64,000 nucleotides of DNA from Anaerolinea thermophila (GCF_020723905.1 NZ_DYHZ01000001.1:578484-642483); one strand, 5' to 3'; positions 40,796 through 50,076 are shown, counted from the stretch's first letter. A program made the numbers and translations. Notes: generated by a model from the sequence alone, not told the origin.

Positions 40796-43351
40796 ATGAA
40801 CCTGTATCTGACCCTTGCTTTTCGCTATCTGGGCGGGCGCAAACTGCGCACCGCTTTGACCACCCTTGCCATCGTCTTTGGAGTGATGGTGATTTTCGGC
40901 ATGAACACCTACATGCCCACTTTCATTAAAACCTTCCAGACCCAGGCCAAAGCGGCGGCAGGACAGGTAGATCTGACCATCACTCAGAAAACCGGAGAGG
41001 CATTTGACCCGACCGTTCTGAATCAAATCCGCGCGGTTGATGGAGTCACTGTGGCAACCGGCTCTCTGGAGCGGTTAATCAACCTGCCCGCCAACTATGT
41101 TGATGGTAATCCCGGGACCCCTGACCGCATTACTGCGGTGATTCTCAAGGGCATCGTCCCGCAGGAAGCCCGCCAGATGATTGCCTACAACATTGTGGAA
41201 GGGCGTTTCCTGGAAGAGGGCGATACCCGGGCGGCAGTCATCACCCGTTCGCTGGCGCGGGAGTTCGGCATCGGCTTGGGAGATACCCTGACCCTGCCCA
41301 CCGCCATCGGGTTAAGTGACCTGACCGTTGTGGGCATTCTGCCTGAGCAGATTCTGCCCGGCAACGAAGTGGTGCTGGTGTCGCTCGCCGAAGCACAGCG
41401 CCTGACCAATATGCCCGGAAAAATCAACATAGTGGACGCCAACCTGGATTCCATGGAAGAGGCACGGCGCAACGAAATCCAGCAGAATGTGCTCAAAGCC
41501 ATTGGCGATGCCTACAAAATCGGTGCGCTGGAAGCCGGTTCGGAGATTCTCACCAACATCCGCAACGCGCAGTCCATCTTCAACCTGATGGGCTTCCTGG
41601 CGCTGGTGATGGGCGGCTTTATCATCTTCAATACCTTCCGCACCATTATCGCTGAACGCCGCCGCGATATTGGCATGTTGCGGGCGCTCGGCGCCAGCCG
41701 TCGAACCATCCGCTGGCTAATTCTCACCGAAGGTCTCATTCAGGGAGTCATCGGCACAGCGCTGGGACTGGTGTTGGGGTATCTGTTCGGGGCGTTCACG
41801 CTCAACCTTGTCACGCCCATGATGCAGGAATTCCTGAACATCACCGTGAGCACGCCCGCCATTTCACCTGCGCTGGTGCTCACATCCATCCTGCTGGGGG
41901 TGGGGATTACTGTGCTTTCAGGGTTGATTCCGGCGAATTCGGCTACGCGCATCACACCGCTTGAAGCCCTGCGTCCTTCGCTGGGGAATGTCTCGTTCAA
42001 GCGCATTGCGGGCATTTCCTTCTGGGCGGGGGTTGTCCTGCTGACCATTGCCGTGGGCTTCCTCTTCACCGGTTCCATGGAGTGGCTGGGGCTCGGCGCG
42101 CTCCTCTTCGTGGGCGCCATCATCCTGATGGCGCCGGCGCTGGTCAACCCGATTTCAATTCTGTTTGCCAGCCTGCTCACCCTGCTCTTCGCACGCGATG
42201 GCACGGCACAACTGGCAGAAGGCAACCTGAGCCGCCAGCCCGGGCGCGCCACGGTCACCGCCTCCACCACCATGATTGCGCTGGCTGTGGTGGTGATGAT
42301 GGCAGGGGTGCTTTCCTCGGTGTCATTGACCTTTATCCATGTCATGGAAAAAAGCCTGGGAAGCGATTACTTGATCATGCCGCCCACCCTGGCGGTATGG
42401 GGGTCAAACACCGGCGCCGCGCCGCAACTGGCGGATGACCTGCGCCGGGTGCCCGGGGTGACTGTGGTAAGCACGCTCCGCTTTGCCGGTACGCAAATGA
42501 AAGACATTGCAGTGGGCATTCTGGGCATCGAGCCGCAGTCTTACCGCGAGTTAGATTTACTTTCCTTTACCAGAGGCGACCCTGAGGCGGTGTACCGCGC
42601 CATGGAAAACGAGCGCGTCATGATCATCAACGGTGTGCTGGCAGCGGCGGCGGGCATCCAGCCGGGTGATGAGGTAGAAGTCCTCACTCCCATGGGAAAG
42701 CAGACCTACCGCGTGGCGGCAGTGGCAACCGATTACCTGAACGCCAAGACCACCACCGCGTACATCTCTCAGCGCTTCATTGAAGAGGATTTTGGACGCG
42801 AAGAGGATATCTTCTTCCAGATTAACGTAGCGCCGGATGCCGACCGTCAGGCAGTGGAAAGCGCTTTCAGCGCCATTTTGAAGGATTACCCGCAGTTCAA
42901 ACTGGTGGATGGGAAGAAATACGTGGAAGAAAACGCCCGTCTGTTTGATGCCGTTTTCCTGGGGATGTACGTCCTGGCGGCTTTCCTCGCCATTCCCTCG
43001 CTGATTGCCATGGTAAACACGCTGGCAATCGGCGTCATCGAGCGCACCCGCGAAATTGGCATGTTGCGGGCGGTGGGCGCCATCCGCCGGCAGGTGCGCC
43101 GCATGATTCTCTCGGAGGCGCTCATCCTCTCCGCGATTGGCACCGCCTTTGGAATTCTGGCGGGGCTGTACATGGGCTACATGGGAGTAAAAGCCTTTGA
43201 AGCCATGGGATACCCCATGGATTACATCTTCCCCGGCTCAGGCATCCTCGCCGCGGTTGCCATCGGCATCCTTTTTGGCGCGCTGGCAGCCGTTGTGCCT
43301 GCCCGCCAGGCCGCCCGGCTGGATGTCGTGGAAGCCCTGCGGTACGAGTAA
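40796..43351 (+). CDS. FtsX/MacB-type ABC permease (tandem-domain, 851 residues)
   Basis: An 851-residue permease with two FtsX-like units. Each has the membrane block with ERRRDIGMLRALGASRRTIRWLILTEGLIQGVIGTALG (residues about 285-320) or ERTREIGMLRAVGAIRRQVRRMILSEALILSAIG (about 750-790), and extracytoplasmic domains of about 200 residues between. About eight to ten membrane helices. The duplicated format is that of large antimicrobial-export or lipoprotein-type permeases. It works with the adjacent ATP-binding protein and is regulated by PadR; export of a hydrophobic or peptide substrate is inferred, not shown. Ends before a strong terminator. Confidence 0.93.
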   Translation: MNLYLTLAFRYLGGRKLRTALTTLAIVFGVMVIFGMNTYMPTFIKTFQTQAKAAAGQVDLTITQKTGEAFDPTVLNQIRAVDGVTVATGSLERLINLPANYVDGNPGTPDRITAVILKGIVPQEARQMIAYNIVEGRFLEEGDTRAAVITRSLAREFGIGLGDTLTLPTAIGLSDLTVVGILPEQILPGNEVVLVSLAEAQRLTNMPGKINIVDANLDSMEEARRNEIQQNVLKAIGDAYKIGALEAGSEILTNIRNAQSIFNLMGFLALVMGGFIIFNTFRTIIAERRRDIGMLRALGASRRTIRWLILTEGLIQGVIGTALGLVLGYLFGAFTLNLVTPMMQEFLNITVSTPAISPALVLTSILLGVGITVLSGLIPANSATRITPLEALRPSLGNVSFKRIAGISFWAGVVLLTIAVGFLFTGSMEWLGLGALLFVGAIILMAPALVNPISILFASLLTLLFARDGTAQLAEGNLSRQPGRATVTASTTMIALAVVVMMAGVLSSVSLTFIHVMEKSLGSDYLIMPPTLAVWGSNTGAAPQLADDLRRVPGVTVVSTLRFAGTQMKDIAVGILGIEPQSYRELDLLSFTRGDPEAVYRAMENERVMIINGVLAAAAGIQPGDEVEVLTPMGKQTYRVAAVATDYLNAKTTTAYISQRFIEEDFGREEDIFFQINVAPDADRQAVESAFSAILKDYPQFKLVDGKKYVEENARLFDAVFLGMYVLAAFLAIPSLIAMVNTLAIGVIERTREIGMLRAVGAIRRQVRRMILSEALILSAIGTAFGILAGLYMGYMGVKAFEAMGYPMDYIFPGSGILAAVAIGILFGALAAVVPARQAARLDVVEALRYE

Positions 43352-43367
43352 ACCGTTTTCTCTGACC

Positions 43368-43412
43368 ACAGAAAGCCCTCCTGCAGACATTCACCGGGAG
43401 GGCTTTCTGTTT
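43368..43412 (+). terminator. Intrinsic terminator of the PadR-ABC operon
   Basis: A 14-bp stem (ACAGAAAGCCCTCC-type arm, 43368-43381, with GGAGGGCTTTCTGT, 43397-43410) and a 15-base loop, followed by a short TTT. Confidence 0.85.
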
Positions 43413-43433
43413 CGTCCAGCGCGCTCCCCCTGG

Positions 43434-44306
43434 CTATCCGTCCAGTGAAGTTGCTGTGTGCGGCAAAGCGCGCACCCGGCGTAAGAACGCGCTCACTCGA
43501 TCATCATCTCCCTGCGGGTAGGTCAGACCAGAGTGTTGCGCCACCGCCTGCGCCGCTTTGCGGAAGAGATCCGTCATGGCAAACAGGGCATCCCAGGTAC
43601 GCTGTTCGTCGGCATCGGCATACGTCGCCAGCAGGTGCTCCCACTCTGCGGGTTCAAGGTATTTACGGAAGTACTTTCCCTCTTTGCCCGGATTGACCCT
43701 GAAATCGGTGCGTATCCCTATATACCAGCGAAGCATGGCGAACAACTGCGCACGGCAAATCTCCATCATGGCTCTGGCATAGGTGATTTCCTCGCGCCAC
43801 AGTCCCTTTGCCACACAGGTGCTCACCCACCAGAACTCATTACAGCAATCGGCAAAGGAACGCTGAGCAGGCGGTCTGGGCGGGTAGTCACCCTCGTGCG
43901 GCGGCGGGAATGGCTCGATGATGCCATCTTTATCCAGTAAAAGCACGCTCAAACTGTCCCGTCCCAGTTCAGACAGACGCTGAAGGGGATGAAAAGTCAA
44001 GTCTATACGGTTGCCATCGGTGAACTGCATGAGAAAAGCAAAAATCCCCGTGGAGGATTCCTAAACGGGGTCACCCATCTCCTCAGGCACCTGATAAATC
44101 ATCAGGTCTCCAAAAGAACGCATCCAGGCGCGATCCTGTTTGAAAGGCGCATCGTCGGTGACCACATAGACGATATCGAAATCCTGAAAGAAATCCCGCG
44201 GCGCATCTGGGTTGGCGCGCGAGCCGTTGAGAATCACTGCTCGCACGCGCTCATCACCGCGGGCAAAGTCGAGAATGAGATTCATCATTTCCTGTTCCGT
44301 GCGCAT
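43434..44306 (-). pseudogene. Aminoglycoside 6-adenylyltransferase (AadE/ANT(6))-like gene interrupted by an in-frame TAG
   Basis: Minus strand. A well-placed ATG at 44306 (GGAGGGAGC upstream) starts RTEQEMMNLILDFARGDERVRAVILNGSRANPD (nucleotidyltransferase GS motif) and FQDFDIVYVVTD (Asp pair). At 44061-44063 the frame meets TAG; it resumes at once without frame change as ESSTGIFAFLMQFTDGNRIDLTFHPL, an essential AadE block, and continues to the end at 43434 (CNEFWWVSTCVAKGLWREEITYARAMME, then the helical C-terminal domain). Apart from the single amber codon the protein is full length (289 sense residues). The TAG is inside a hairpin (see findings). Original role: possible streptomycin-type resistance or a related nucleotidyltransferase. 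Confidence 0.86.
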
Positions 44307-44372
44307 AACATGCTCCCTCCTTGAAGGAAAGGATACTACAGGGTTCATCCAAAAGACAAAACTGGAATGTGA

Positions 44373-44378
44373 TACAAT
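44373..44378 (+). promoter_or_regulatory. Putative -10 element of the 675-residue membrane protein gene
   Basis: TACAAT 17 bases upstream of the ATG at 44395. Transcription would start about ten bases before the ATG, leaving no room for a ribosome binding site. Confidence 0.5.
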
Positions 44379-44394
44379 ACCCCCGTTTTCACAT

Positions 44395-46422
44395 ATGTTG
44401 AACTATCGACGCCACCCGTGGTTTTTTCCCCTGGCCCTTCTGGCAGTCTGCATTCTGGCTTACGGATTGCAAGCCCCATGGCTGGGATATTATCTGGATG
44501 ACTGGATTATCCTGGCCGCCTATCATTCTCATGGAGTGCAAGGGCTCATGGAATATGCATTCCTGGGGAATCGCCCGCTGGTGTTCTGGTTATGGTGGCT
44601 GGGATTTCAGATTCTTGGGGAAGCCCCACTGGGATGGCAGATCTGGGCTTTGCTCTGGCGCTGGGCTACGGTAACCGCCGCCTATTATACCCTGCAATTG
44701 CTCTGGGAAAACCAACCACGCCGAAACGCGGCAATCGCTTTGCTCTTTGCAGTGTATCCGATTTTCAAACAACAATCCTCCGCCCTCACCTACAGTTTTC
44801 ACTGGATTACCTTTGCGCTGTATTTCTTTTCCTTGATTGCCATGATTCGCGCTACCCGCACCCGTTCCCATTATCTGGTGTGGTCGGTGGCAGGAGTTCT
44901 GGCAAACGCCGTGCAAATGTTTTCACAGGAATTTTTCGTGGGGCTGGAACTCATCCGCCCGCTGGTTCTTTTCCTTGCGCTGGAGAATACACCTTCCACA
45001 CGCCAGCGGATAAAACGCACCCTGATTCACGTTCTGCCGTATGCTCTGTTATGGGGGGGATTCCTCCTGTGGCGCCTGCACTTCATGCCTACGCCGGGAA
45101 GTGACCGTAACACTCCCATCATCCTGTTTAACCTGATCGATTCCCCATTGCCAACGCTGTTAACCCTGATCGGCCGTGCCTTACAGGATACTGCCGAAGG
45201 GCTGATTGGAGTGTGGGCAGAGACAGTTGCTCCCTCTACTTTTGCCTTCCAGCCCATCTCAAACCTGCTGGCATGGGGGCTGTGCCTGTCAGGAGCAGTG
45301 CTTGCCTTCCTGGTTCTGCGGCAGCGCCAGCCTGGATTCTCTTCTACTGAACAACCCTGGCACTGGCAAGCCCTCTCCCTCGGCGGGCTGGCTTTACTGG
45401 GCGGCTTTGCTCCCGGATGGCTCATTGGACGTTATCTCACCGATACCAGCACCCTGTACAATGATCGTTTCGGTCTGGCGGCGATGTTCGGGGCATCTAT
45501 CCTGCTGGTGACTTTCCTCGATTGGGCGATCCGTCCTGGAAAGCCACAACAGATTCTGCTGAGTTTGCTCATCGGGCTGGCAATTGCCCAGCAAGCCCGC
45601 ACTGCTACCGTGTATCGCTGGTCATGGGAAGATCAGCGCAGCCTGTTCTGGCAATTGCACTGGCGCGCGCCAGGCATTAAGCCATACACAGCCATCTTCG
45701 GCAACGGCGCACTGGCAAAATACATGGGATCATGGGCAAACATTTCAGCGCTAAATCTTCTCTATTTTGACGATATTCCCAGCCCTGCCTATACCTGGTA
45801 CTTCGACCTGTACCGCTACCCGATTAAGGAGTTTGTCGAGGAAGGCGGAGCAGTCACCGACGAGAAAAATTTCCTGGAATACCGTGCTCCTGTCAGCCAG
45901 AGCCTTGTCATTCTCTCTGAAACATTGGAAAATCAGTGTCTCTGGCTGGTCTCTGAGGCAGACCGCCACAACCCCTATCTGGAAGAAGTGGTACGCACCG
46001 CTCTGCCGCTTTCAGACCTCTCACGGATTTTGCCCGAAGAAACCTATCCGGTTCCAACTTCCATTTTTGGAAAAGAACCAGCCAGAGACTGGTGCTGGTA
46101 CTACCAGAAAGCCCGCCTAGCAGAACAACAGAACGACTGGCAGACCATGGTAAGCCTGTGGGCACAGGCAAAAGACCAGGGCTTTACTCCTCATAACGAA
46201 CCTGAAATAGTACCATTCATTTTAGCCTCAGCGCATACAGGAAACTGGAAACAGGCTCTTGAATTGACGGATCAGGCGTACTACCCATCGTTTGTCATGC
46301 ACGATTACCTGTGCACCACCTGGCGGAGAATTCGTGACGAAGTCCCTCCTTCCCCGGAAAAAGCGGAAGCCCTTCGGCAGGCAATCAAAGAGTTTGATTG
46401 CGAAAACATCATCCGTCCATAA
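44395..46422 (+). CDS. Large polytopic membrane protein (GT-C-like)
   Basis: A 675-residue protein with about eleven membrane helices in the first 440 residues (WFFPLALLAVCILAYGLQAPW, FWLWWLGFQILG, WALLWRWATVTAAYYTLQLLW, LLWGGFLLWRLHF, LAWGLCLSGAVLAFLVL, LSLGGLALLGGFAPGWLI among them). The first periplasmic loop has YYLDDWIILAAYHSHGVQGL, an acidic pair typical of GT-C enzymes. A soluble C-terminal part (RWSWEDQRSLFWQLHWRAPGIKPYTAIFG to the end) includes TPR-like helices. No ribosome binding site. The longer upstream frame overlaps the AadE-like gene and is not used. Possibly an envelope glycosyltransferase; substrate unknown. Confidence 0.82.
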   Translation: MLNYRRHPWFFPLALLAVCILAYGLQAPWLGYYLDDWIILAAYHSHGVQGLMEYAFLGNRPLVFWLWWLGFQILGEAPLGWQIWALLWRWATVTAAYYTLQLLWENQPRRNAAIALLFAVYPIFKQQSSALTYSFHWITFALYFFSLIAMIRATRTRSHYLVWSVAGVLANAVQMFSQEFFVGLELIRPLVLFLALENTPSTRQRIKRTLIHVLPYALLWGGFLLWRLHFMPTPGSDRNTPIILFNLIDSPLPTLLTLIGRALQDTAEGLIGVWAETVAPSTFAFQPISNLLAWGLCLSGAVLAFLVLRQRQPGFSSTEQPWHWQALSLGGLALLGGFAPGWLIGRYLTDTSTLYNDRFGLAAMFGASILLVTFLDWAIRPGKPQQILLSLLIGLAIAQQARTATVYRWSWEDQRSLFWQLHWRAPGIKPYTAIFGNGALAKYMGSWANISALNLLYFDDIPSPAYTWYFDLYRYPIKEFVEEGGAVTDEKNFLEYRAPVSQSLVILSETLENQCLWLVSEADRHNPYLEEVVRTALPLSDLSRILPEETYPVPTSIFGKEPARDWCWYYQKARLAEQQNDWQTMVSLWAQAKDQGFTPHNEPEIVPFILASAHTGNWKQALELTDQAYYPSFVMHDYLCTTWRRIRDEVPPSPEKAEALRQAIKEFDCENIIRP

Positions 46423-46448
46423 AAAACGCCCCGCCATGGGGCGGGGCG
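46421..46448 (-). terminator. Intrinsic terminator of the bacterioferritin operon
   Basis: Nine-bp GC-only stem CGCCCCGCC / GGCGGGGCG with a four-base loop, followed on the minus strand by TTTTTT. It also lies just after the plus-strand membrane protein gene. Confidence 0.88.
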
Positions 46449-46467
46449 GTGAGAACGGGCGTTCTCT

Positions 46468-46938
46468 TCAGTCCTCCAGTTGCTGGCTGAGGTAATTTTC
46501 CAGCCCCATCTGACGAATCTGATCCATCTGCGCTTCCAGCCAGTCAATGTGATTTTCCTCGTCACTGAGAATGCCCTCAAGCAGGGTGCGCGAGCCATTG
46601 TCGCCTTCTTCCACGCACAGGCGCACTGCCTGATTGTACGCCGAGATGGCTTCCGCCTCAGCCTGGTGGTCTTTTTCGAGCATCTCCTGAACCGTTGCGC
46701 CAATGTGCATGGGATTCAACTGACTGACCACAGGCATCCCTTCAAGGAACAGGATACGCGCAATGAGTTTCTCCGCGTGTTTCATCTCCTCAATGGCGCG
46801 CTTTTCAATGGCTTCATGCAAACGCTCATAGCCCCAGTTGGCGCACATTTCAGAGTGCAGGATGTACTGATTGATTGCCGTCAGTTCATCTGCCAGCAAT
46901 GCATTCAGGGTTTTCAGGACGTTTTCTTTGCCTTTCAT
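46468..46938 (-). CDS. bfr: Bacterioferritin
   Basis: A 156-residue four-helix ferritin. Ferroxidase ligands match Bfr numbering exactly: Glu18, Glu51, His54, Glu94, Glu127 and His130. Met52 (IEEMKHAEK), the heme-binding Met of bacterioferritins, is present, so this is a heme-containing Bfr rather than a heme-free Ftn. It forms a 24-subunit shell that oxidises Fe(II) and stores iron. Second gene of an operon with the HicB-like/DinB gene, 11 bases apart. Ends with a terminator. Links to the Feo uptake locus 17 kb away by function only. Confidence 0.97.
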   Translation of the reverse strand: MKGKENVLKTLNALLADELTAINQYILHSEMCANWGYERLHEAIEKRAIEEMKHAEKLIARILFLEGMPVVSQLNPMHIGATVQEMLEKDHQAEAEAISAYNQAVRLCVEEGDNGSRTLLEGILSDEENHIDWLEAQMDQIRQMGLENYLSQQLED

Positions 46939-46949
46939 GGTTTGACCTC

Positions 46950-47645
46950 CTACAGCAGTTCAACAATATGTCCGATATGATCCATTTCATGCCAGAGCGC
47001 ACGGCGCAGAAGTTTGCGGGGGCTCCACAGTTCCCCATCCACGCCCAGCACCTGTTTCGAGCCAGCCAGTGAGGGCAATACCTCGTTCAGACGCTGACGC
47101 ACCACCTCCAGGCGCTGGAACGGTTCTTTGGGCAGAGATGAACGCTCGCCCATCAACCCGAAACGGTTGAGGTACCACCATTCGGCGGTAGCCACATGCG
47201 CCAGAATACCGCGAATGCTCCAGCGCTGTCCCTCATAGGTTTGATCCAGTTTCTCAGCGGGCAATTCTCCCACAATCGCCAGCAAATCCGCACGGCTCCA
47301 GGAGAGCAGATCCAGTCCGTTCTGTACTTCTTCCTCGCTCAATGGGCGCCAGTCATCGCGGAAAAAGGAATTAATTTCCAGCCCTTCCGGAACCACCTCG
47401 AAGGCTTCATTAATACAGTACACTTCCCACGTCTCCACCAGACGCAAGTCGAGGTGGCTCATATTCAGGCGCGGTTCGCCGGCATGGCGGTTGACCCAGT
47501 GCTCGTAACGCACCAGCGCCTGCGGCAGGTTGAGCAGGGCTTCACTGCTATCTCTGCCATAGGCAAACGCGCCAGGGTAATCCAGCGCCCAGGCAATCGA
47601 ACGGCGACCCTCAAAACCGTTTTCCAGACCGATGCGAATCAACAT
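46950..47645 (-). CDS. HicB-like domain fused to a DinB-type domain
   Basis: A 231-residue protein. Residues 1-55 (MLIRIGLENGFEGRRSIAWALDYPGAFAYGRDSSEALLNLPQALVRYEHWV) follow the HicB antitoxin-type strand order ending in a short helix. Residues 100-231 form a DinB/YfiT-like four-helix bundle with the His triad of that family (ILAHVATAEWWYLNR, then WHEMDHIGHIVELL). DinB proteins are metal-dependent thiol transferases or related enzymes. No HicA toxin is nearby, so the HicB part is probably a domain relic or dimerisation unit. It precedes bfr by 11 bases, suggesting co-regulation with iron storage. Start follows GGTGGAGGA. Confidence 0.84.
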   Translation of the reverse strand: MLIRIGLENGFEGRRSIAWALDYPGAFAYGRDSSEALLNLPQALVRYEHWVNRHAGEPRLNMSHLDLRLVETWEVYCINEAFEVVPEGLEINSFFRDDWRPLSEEEVQNGLDLLSWSRADLLAIVGELPAEKLDQTYEGQRWSIRGILAHVATAEWWYLNRFGLMGERSSLPKEPFQRLEVVRQRLNEVLPSLAGSKQVLGVDGELWSPRKLLRRALWHEMDHIGHIVELL

Positions 47646-47727
47646 GGGAATCCTCCACCCATCATCATAGCACAATTTTTTTAACCCAGCCTCTCAGGCG
47701 CAGGGATGATTGGTGATGGTTGAGCAA

Positions 47728-50061
47728 TCAGGCGTTCTTCGGCTCTAAATACGCCACCGCATAGGACTTTTCGTCGCTCATCACCAGCCGCAGATGATGT
47801 CCGGGGCGGAAATCTGCCACACGGATGAGTTTGAGGGCGGGCAAAATGCGCTCATCCACCTGAACAAACTGCTGCACCCGATTGGGAGAGCCATCAAAGA
47901 AGCGCCGGTTGAACACGCTTTGCGGATCATCCAGCACAATTGCCAGCGGGTAAATTTGCGACTCAATCAAATCCTGGAAGAAATGCGTCCCCAGCGAAGG
48001 TTCGGGGGCACTTCCCACCCCCTGCCCGGAGAGTTCCACCAGTGCACGGGTATGGTAAATATCGCCATAGTTGACGGGAACGCCCAGATCGGAGTTGGCG
48101 CTTCCCCAGCGTCCCGGACCCACGCAGATAAAGCGCTCGTTTTCCAGTGCGGCGTTCAGTCGCGCAATGGTGCGCACCAGCAGGTTGCGCAAGTCCATGC
48201 TCTGGAGATGGAAGTAGCCCTCCGGCGGGACATACAACACATAATCAATCCCTGAAACCACCCCTTCCGGCACCACAAAACGCGTGGAGAAGATGATATC
48301 CTCAGGTTGCAGGTTGACCGGCAGACTGACCGCTTCGGTGGGCATCAGGCTGGACTGCGGACGGCACTGCAGAATGGTAATACACAGGTGCGGCTGAGCG
48401 TGATCAGCGTGTTCGATGTTTAAGGTAAATTCCAGATCAACCGGAGAGTGATAATGTTTTTCCAGCGTTTTGAGGATGTGGCGCATTTTCTCGGCAAAGT
48501 CGGTGCGCTTGAGCAGTTCCTCAAAGGTAATGACCAGATGGCGCGGGCTGACATCCAGCAGGGCACTGCGCAGAGACTCAAAATAACCATCGCGGTCCAC
48601 CTGCGCCAGATAGCGCAGCGGCGGATAGCGGGCGTCCAGCACCTCGTGAATGGGCAGGGACTTAAAGGCATTATCCTCAAGGTCAATCACATCCACATAC
48701 TGCTGGGAATAGCGGCGCACCTGTTTGGGATCGGTGGAAGGGCGCAGAAGCGGGTGACTGAGCGCCACCAGACGCGGATAATCATTACCCACACGGTCCA
48801 CCGCGCGCGTGCCCAGTCCCCAGACCAGACGGATAACCCCATCTTCACGGCGGATTTGCGGCGCCCAGCGGTACAGGTTGCGACTGAAGGCAACCCCGGC
48901 AGCATGCGGCAGGAAAAAGCGTCCGTAGCGTTCCCCCTCAACCACCTGAAGCAAAATTGCCATGCGCTCGTCATAATCCTGCAGACGCTTACTGCGGCGG
49001 TACAGCAACGCTCCCGGGTTGAGCGTAGAGGCATACACGCGGGTGATGCCGCGCACCAGTTCGCGCAGGTTTTCCTCCACACCGCCCTGGTTGGGCAGGA
49101 AGACGCTGTCGTACTTTCCGGCAAACGAGGTGCCGAAATTGTCTTCCAGCAGACTGGATGAGCGCACAATCAACGGCTTTTTACCGATGCGCTCCAGCAA
49201 ATCGCGCAAATGGTCGAGGATATCCACCGGGAACTGTCCGGCTTCAAAATCGCGCAGGATTTGCGGGTAATCGGAGCGCATCTCTTCTTCGCTCTTGTAC
49301 TTCTGGTCGTTCCAGCGCACCAGGTTATTGATGGTCATGAACGTGTAGAACACGTCCGAGCCGATGAAATACGAGTCGGGTACATTCAGGCACTGGAGGA
49401 TTTCGGGGTCGCCGGAAGACCGCAGGATACGCAACGCCAGCAACATGCCTGCGGCTTTGCCACCAATGCGTCCGGTTCCAATCTTGCGGCGGCGGATCTC
49501 CGCCAGATCTTCTACGGTAAACCACTGCTTGGCAACGTCCAGGTAACCCAGTTGATCGCTGATCAGCGTGCGGATGATGACCACCTTGTTTTCTTTCAGG
49601 CGGGCTTCCAGCGGAGCGCGCTGTTCCGGCGGCATGGACTCAATACGGAAGGCTTCCTCAAAGACCAGTTCTAAGGGTGCCAGTTCCGGGTTAAACGAAA
49701 GCGTCTGATCCTCGAAAGACACGCCTCGTTCCCGCAGAACCTCCCAGACCAGTTGCTCAAAGAGTTCGTAGGAAAGATACTGACTGAACAGGTAGTCGGT
49801 GTGATGGTCGCGCACCCGCTGAAGGCGCAGTTCCCACAGTTCGGCAGGTTCCTCGCCGTACGGGTCGCGCAAACCCTCCCATTCCTGCGTCTGAATGGCG
49901 AGGGCACGGGCCTGTTCTTCAAACTCCAGCGGGGTGATGATGCCGCGCTCAAAGAGTTCGCGGCGCATGCGCGCCCGAATACGCCCGGCCAGCACCGGGT
50001 ACTGACATAACGCCAGATAAATGCGGAACTGCCGTCCCGGATGCGAGCCGTGCGTAACCAT
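47728..50061 (-). CDS. PPDK_N-domain protein (PEP/pyruvate-binding, phosphohistidine domains absent)
   Basis: A 777-residue protein. The central part (about residues 195-560) is an ATP-grasp-like PEP synthase/PPDK N-terminal domain: GTGRIGGKAAGMLLALRIL, IVRSSSLLEDNFGTSFAGKYDSVF (catalytic Arg loop) and ILLQVVEGERYGRFFLPHAAGVAFSRN. There is no TSHAA-type phosphohistidine motif and no TIM-barrel PEP-binding domain, so full PEP synthesis is unlikely. N- and C-terminal extensions (for example GPGRWGSANSDLGVPVNYGDI) are unknown to me. It starts 15 bases after dnaN. A role in phosphoryl transfer or as an ATP-sensing enzyme is possible. I chose the ATG at 50061; an upstream TTG at 50073 is an alternative. 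Confidence 0.82.
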   Translation of the reverse strand: MVTHGSHPGRQFRIYLALCQYPVLAGRIRARMRRELFERGIITPLEFEEQARALAIQTQEWEGLRDPYGEEPAELWELRLQRVRDHHTDYLFSQYLSYELFEQLVWEVLRERGVSFEDQTLSFNPELAPLELVFEEAFRIESMPPEQRAPLEARLKENKVVIIRTLISDQLGYLDVAKQWFTVEDLAEIRRRKIGTGRIGGKAAGMLLALRILRSSGDPEILQCLNVPDSYFIGSDVFYTFMTINNLVRWNDQKYKSEEEMRSDYPQILRDFEAGQFPVDILDHLRDLLERIGKKPLIVRSSSLLEDNFGTSFAGKYDSVFLPNQGGVEENLRELVRGITRVYASTLNPGALLYRRSKRLQDYDERMAILLQVVEGERYGRFFLPHAAGVAFSRNLYRWAPQIRREDGVIRLVWGLGTRAVDRVGNDYPRLVALSHPLLRPSTDPKQVRRYSQQYVDVIDLEDNAFKSLPIHEVLDARYPPLRYLAQVDRDGYFESLRSALLDVSPRHLVITFEELLKRTDFAEKMRHILKTLEKHYHSPVDLEFTLNIEHADHAQPHLCITILQCRPQSSLMPTEAVSLPVNLQPEDIIFSTRFVVPEGVVSGIDYVLYVPPEGYFHLQSMDLRNLLVRTIARLNAALENERFICVGPGRWGSANSDLGVPVNYGDIYHTRALVELSGQGVGSAPEPSLGTHFFQDLIESQIYPLAIVLDDPQSVFNRRFFDGSPNRVQQFVQVDERILPALKLIRVADFRPGHHLRLVMSDEKSYAVAYLEPKNA

Positions 50062-50076
50062 GTCCGTCCCCAAAGA

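Noticed and set aside
47498-47645. HicAB toxin-antitoxin locus
   Set aside because: Only the HicB-like fold is present as a domain of a DinB fusion. No small HicA-type double-stranded RNA-binding toxin gene lies next to it.
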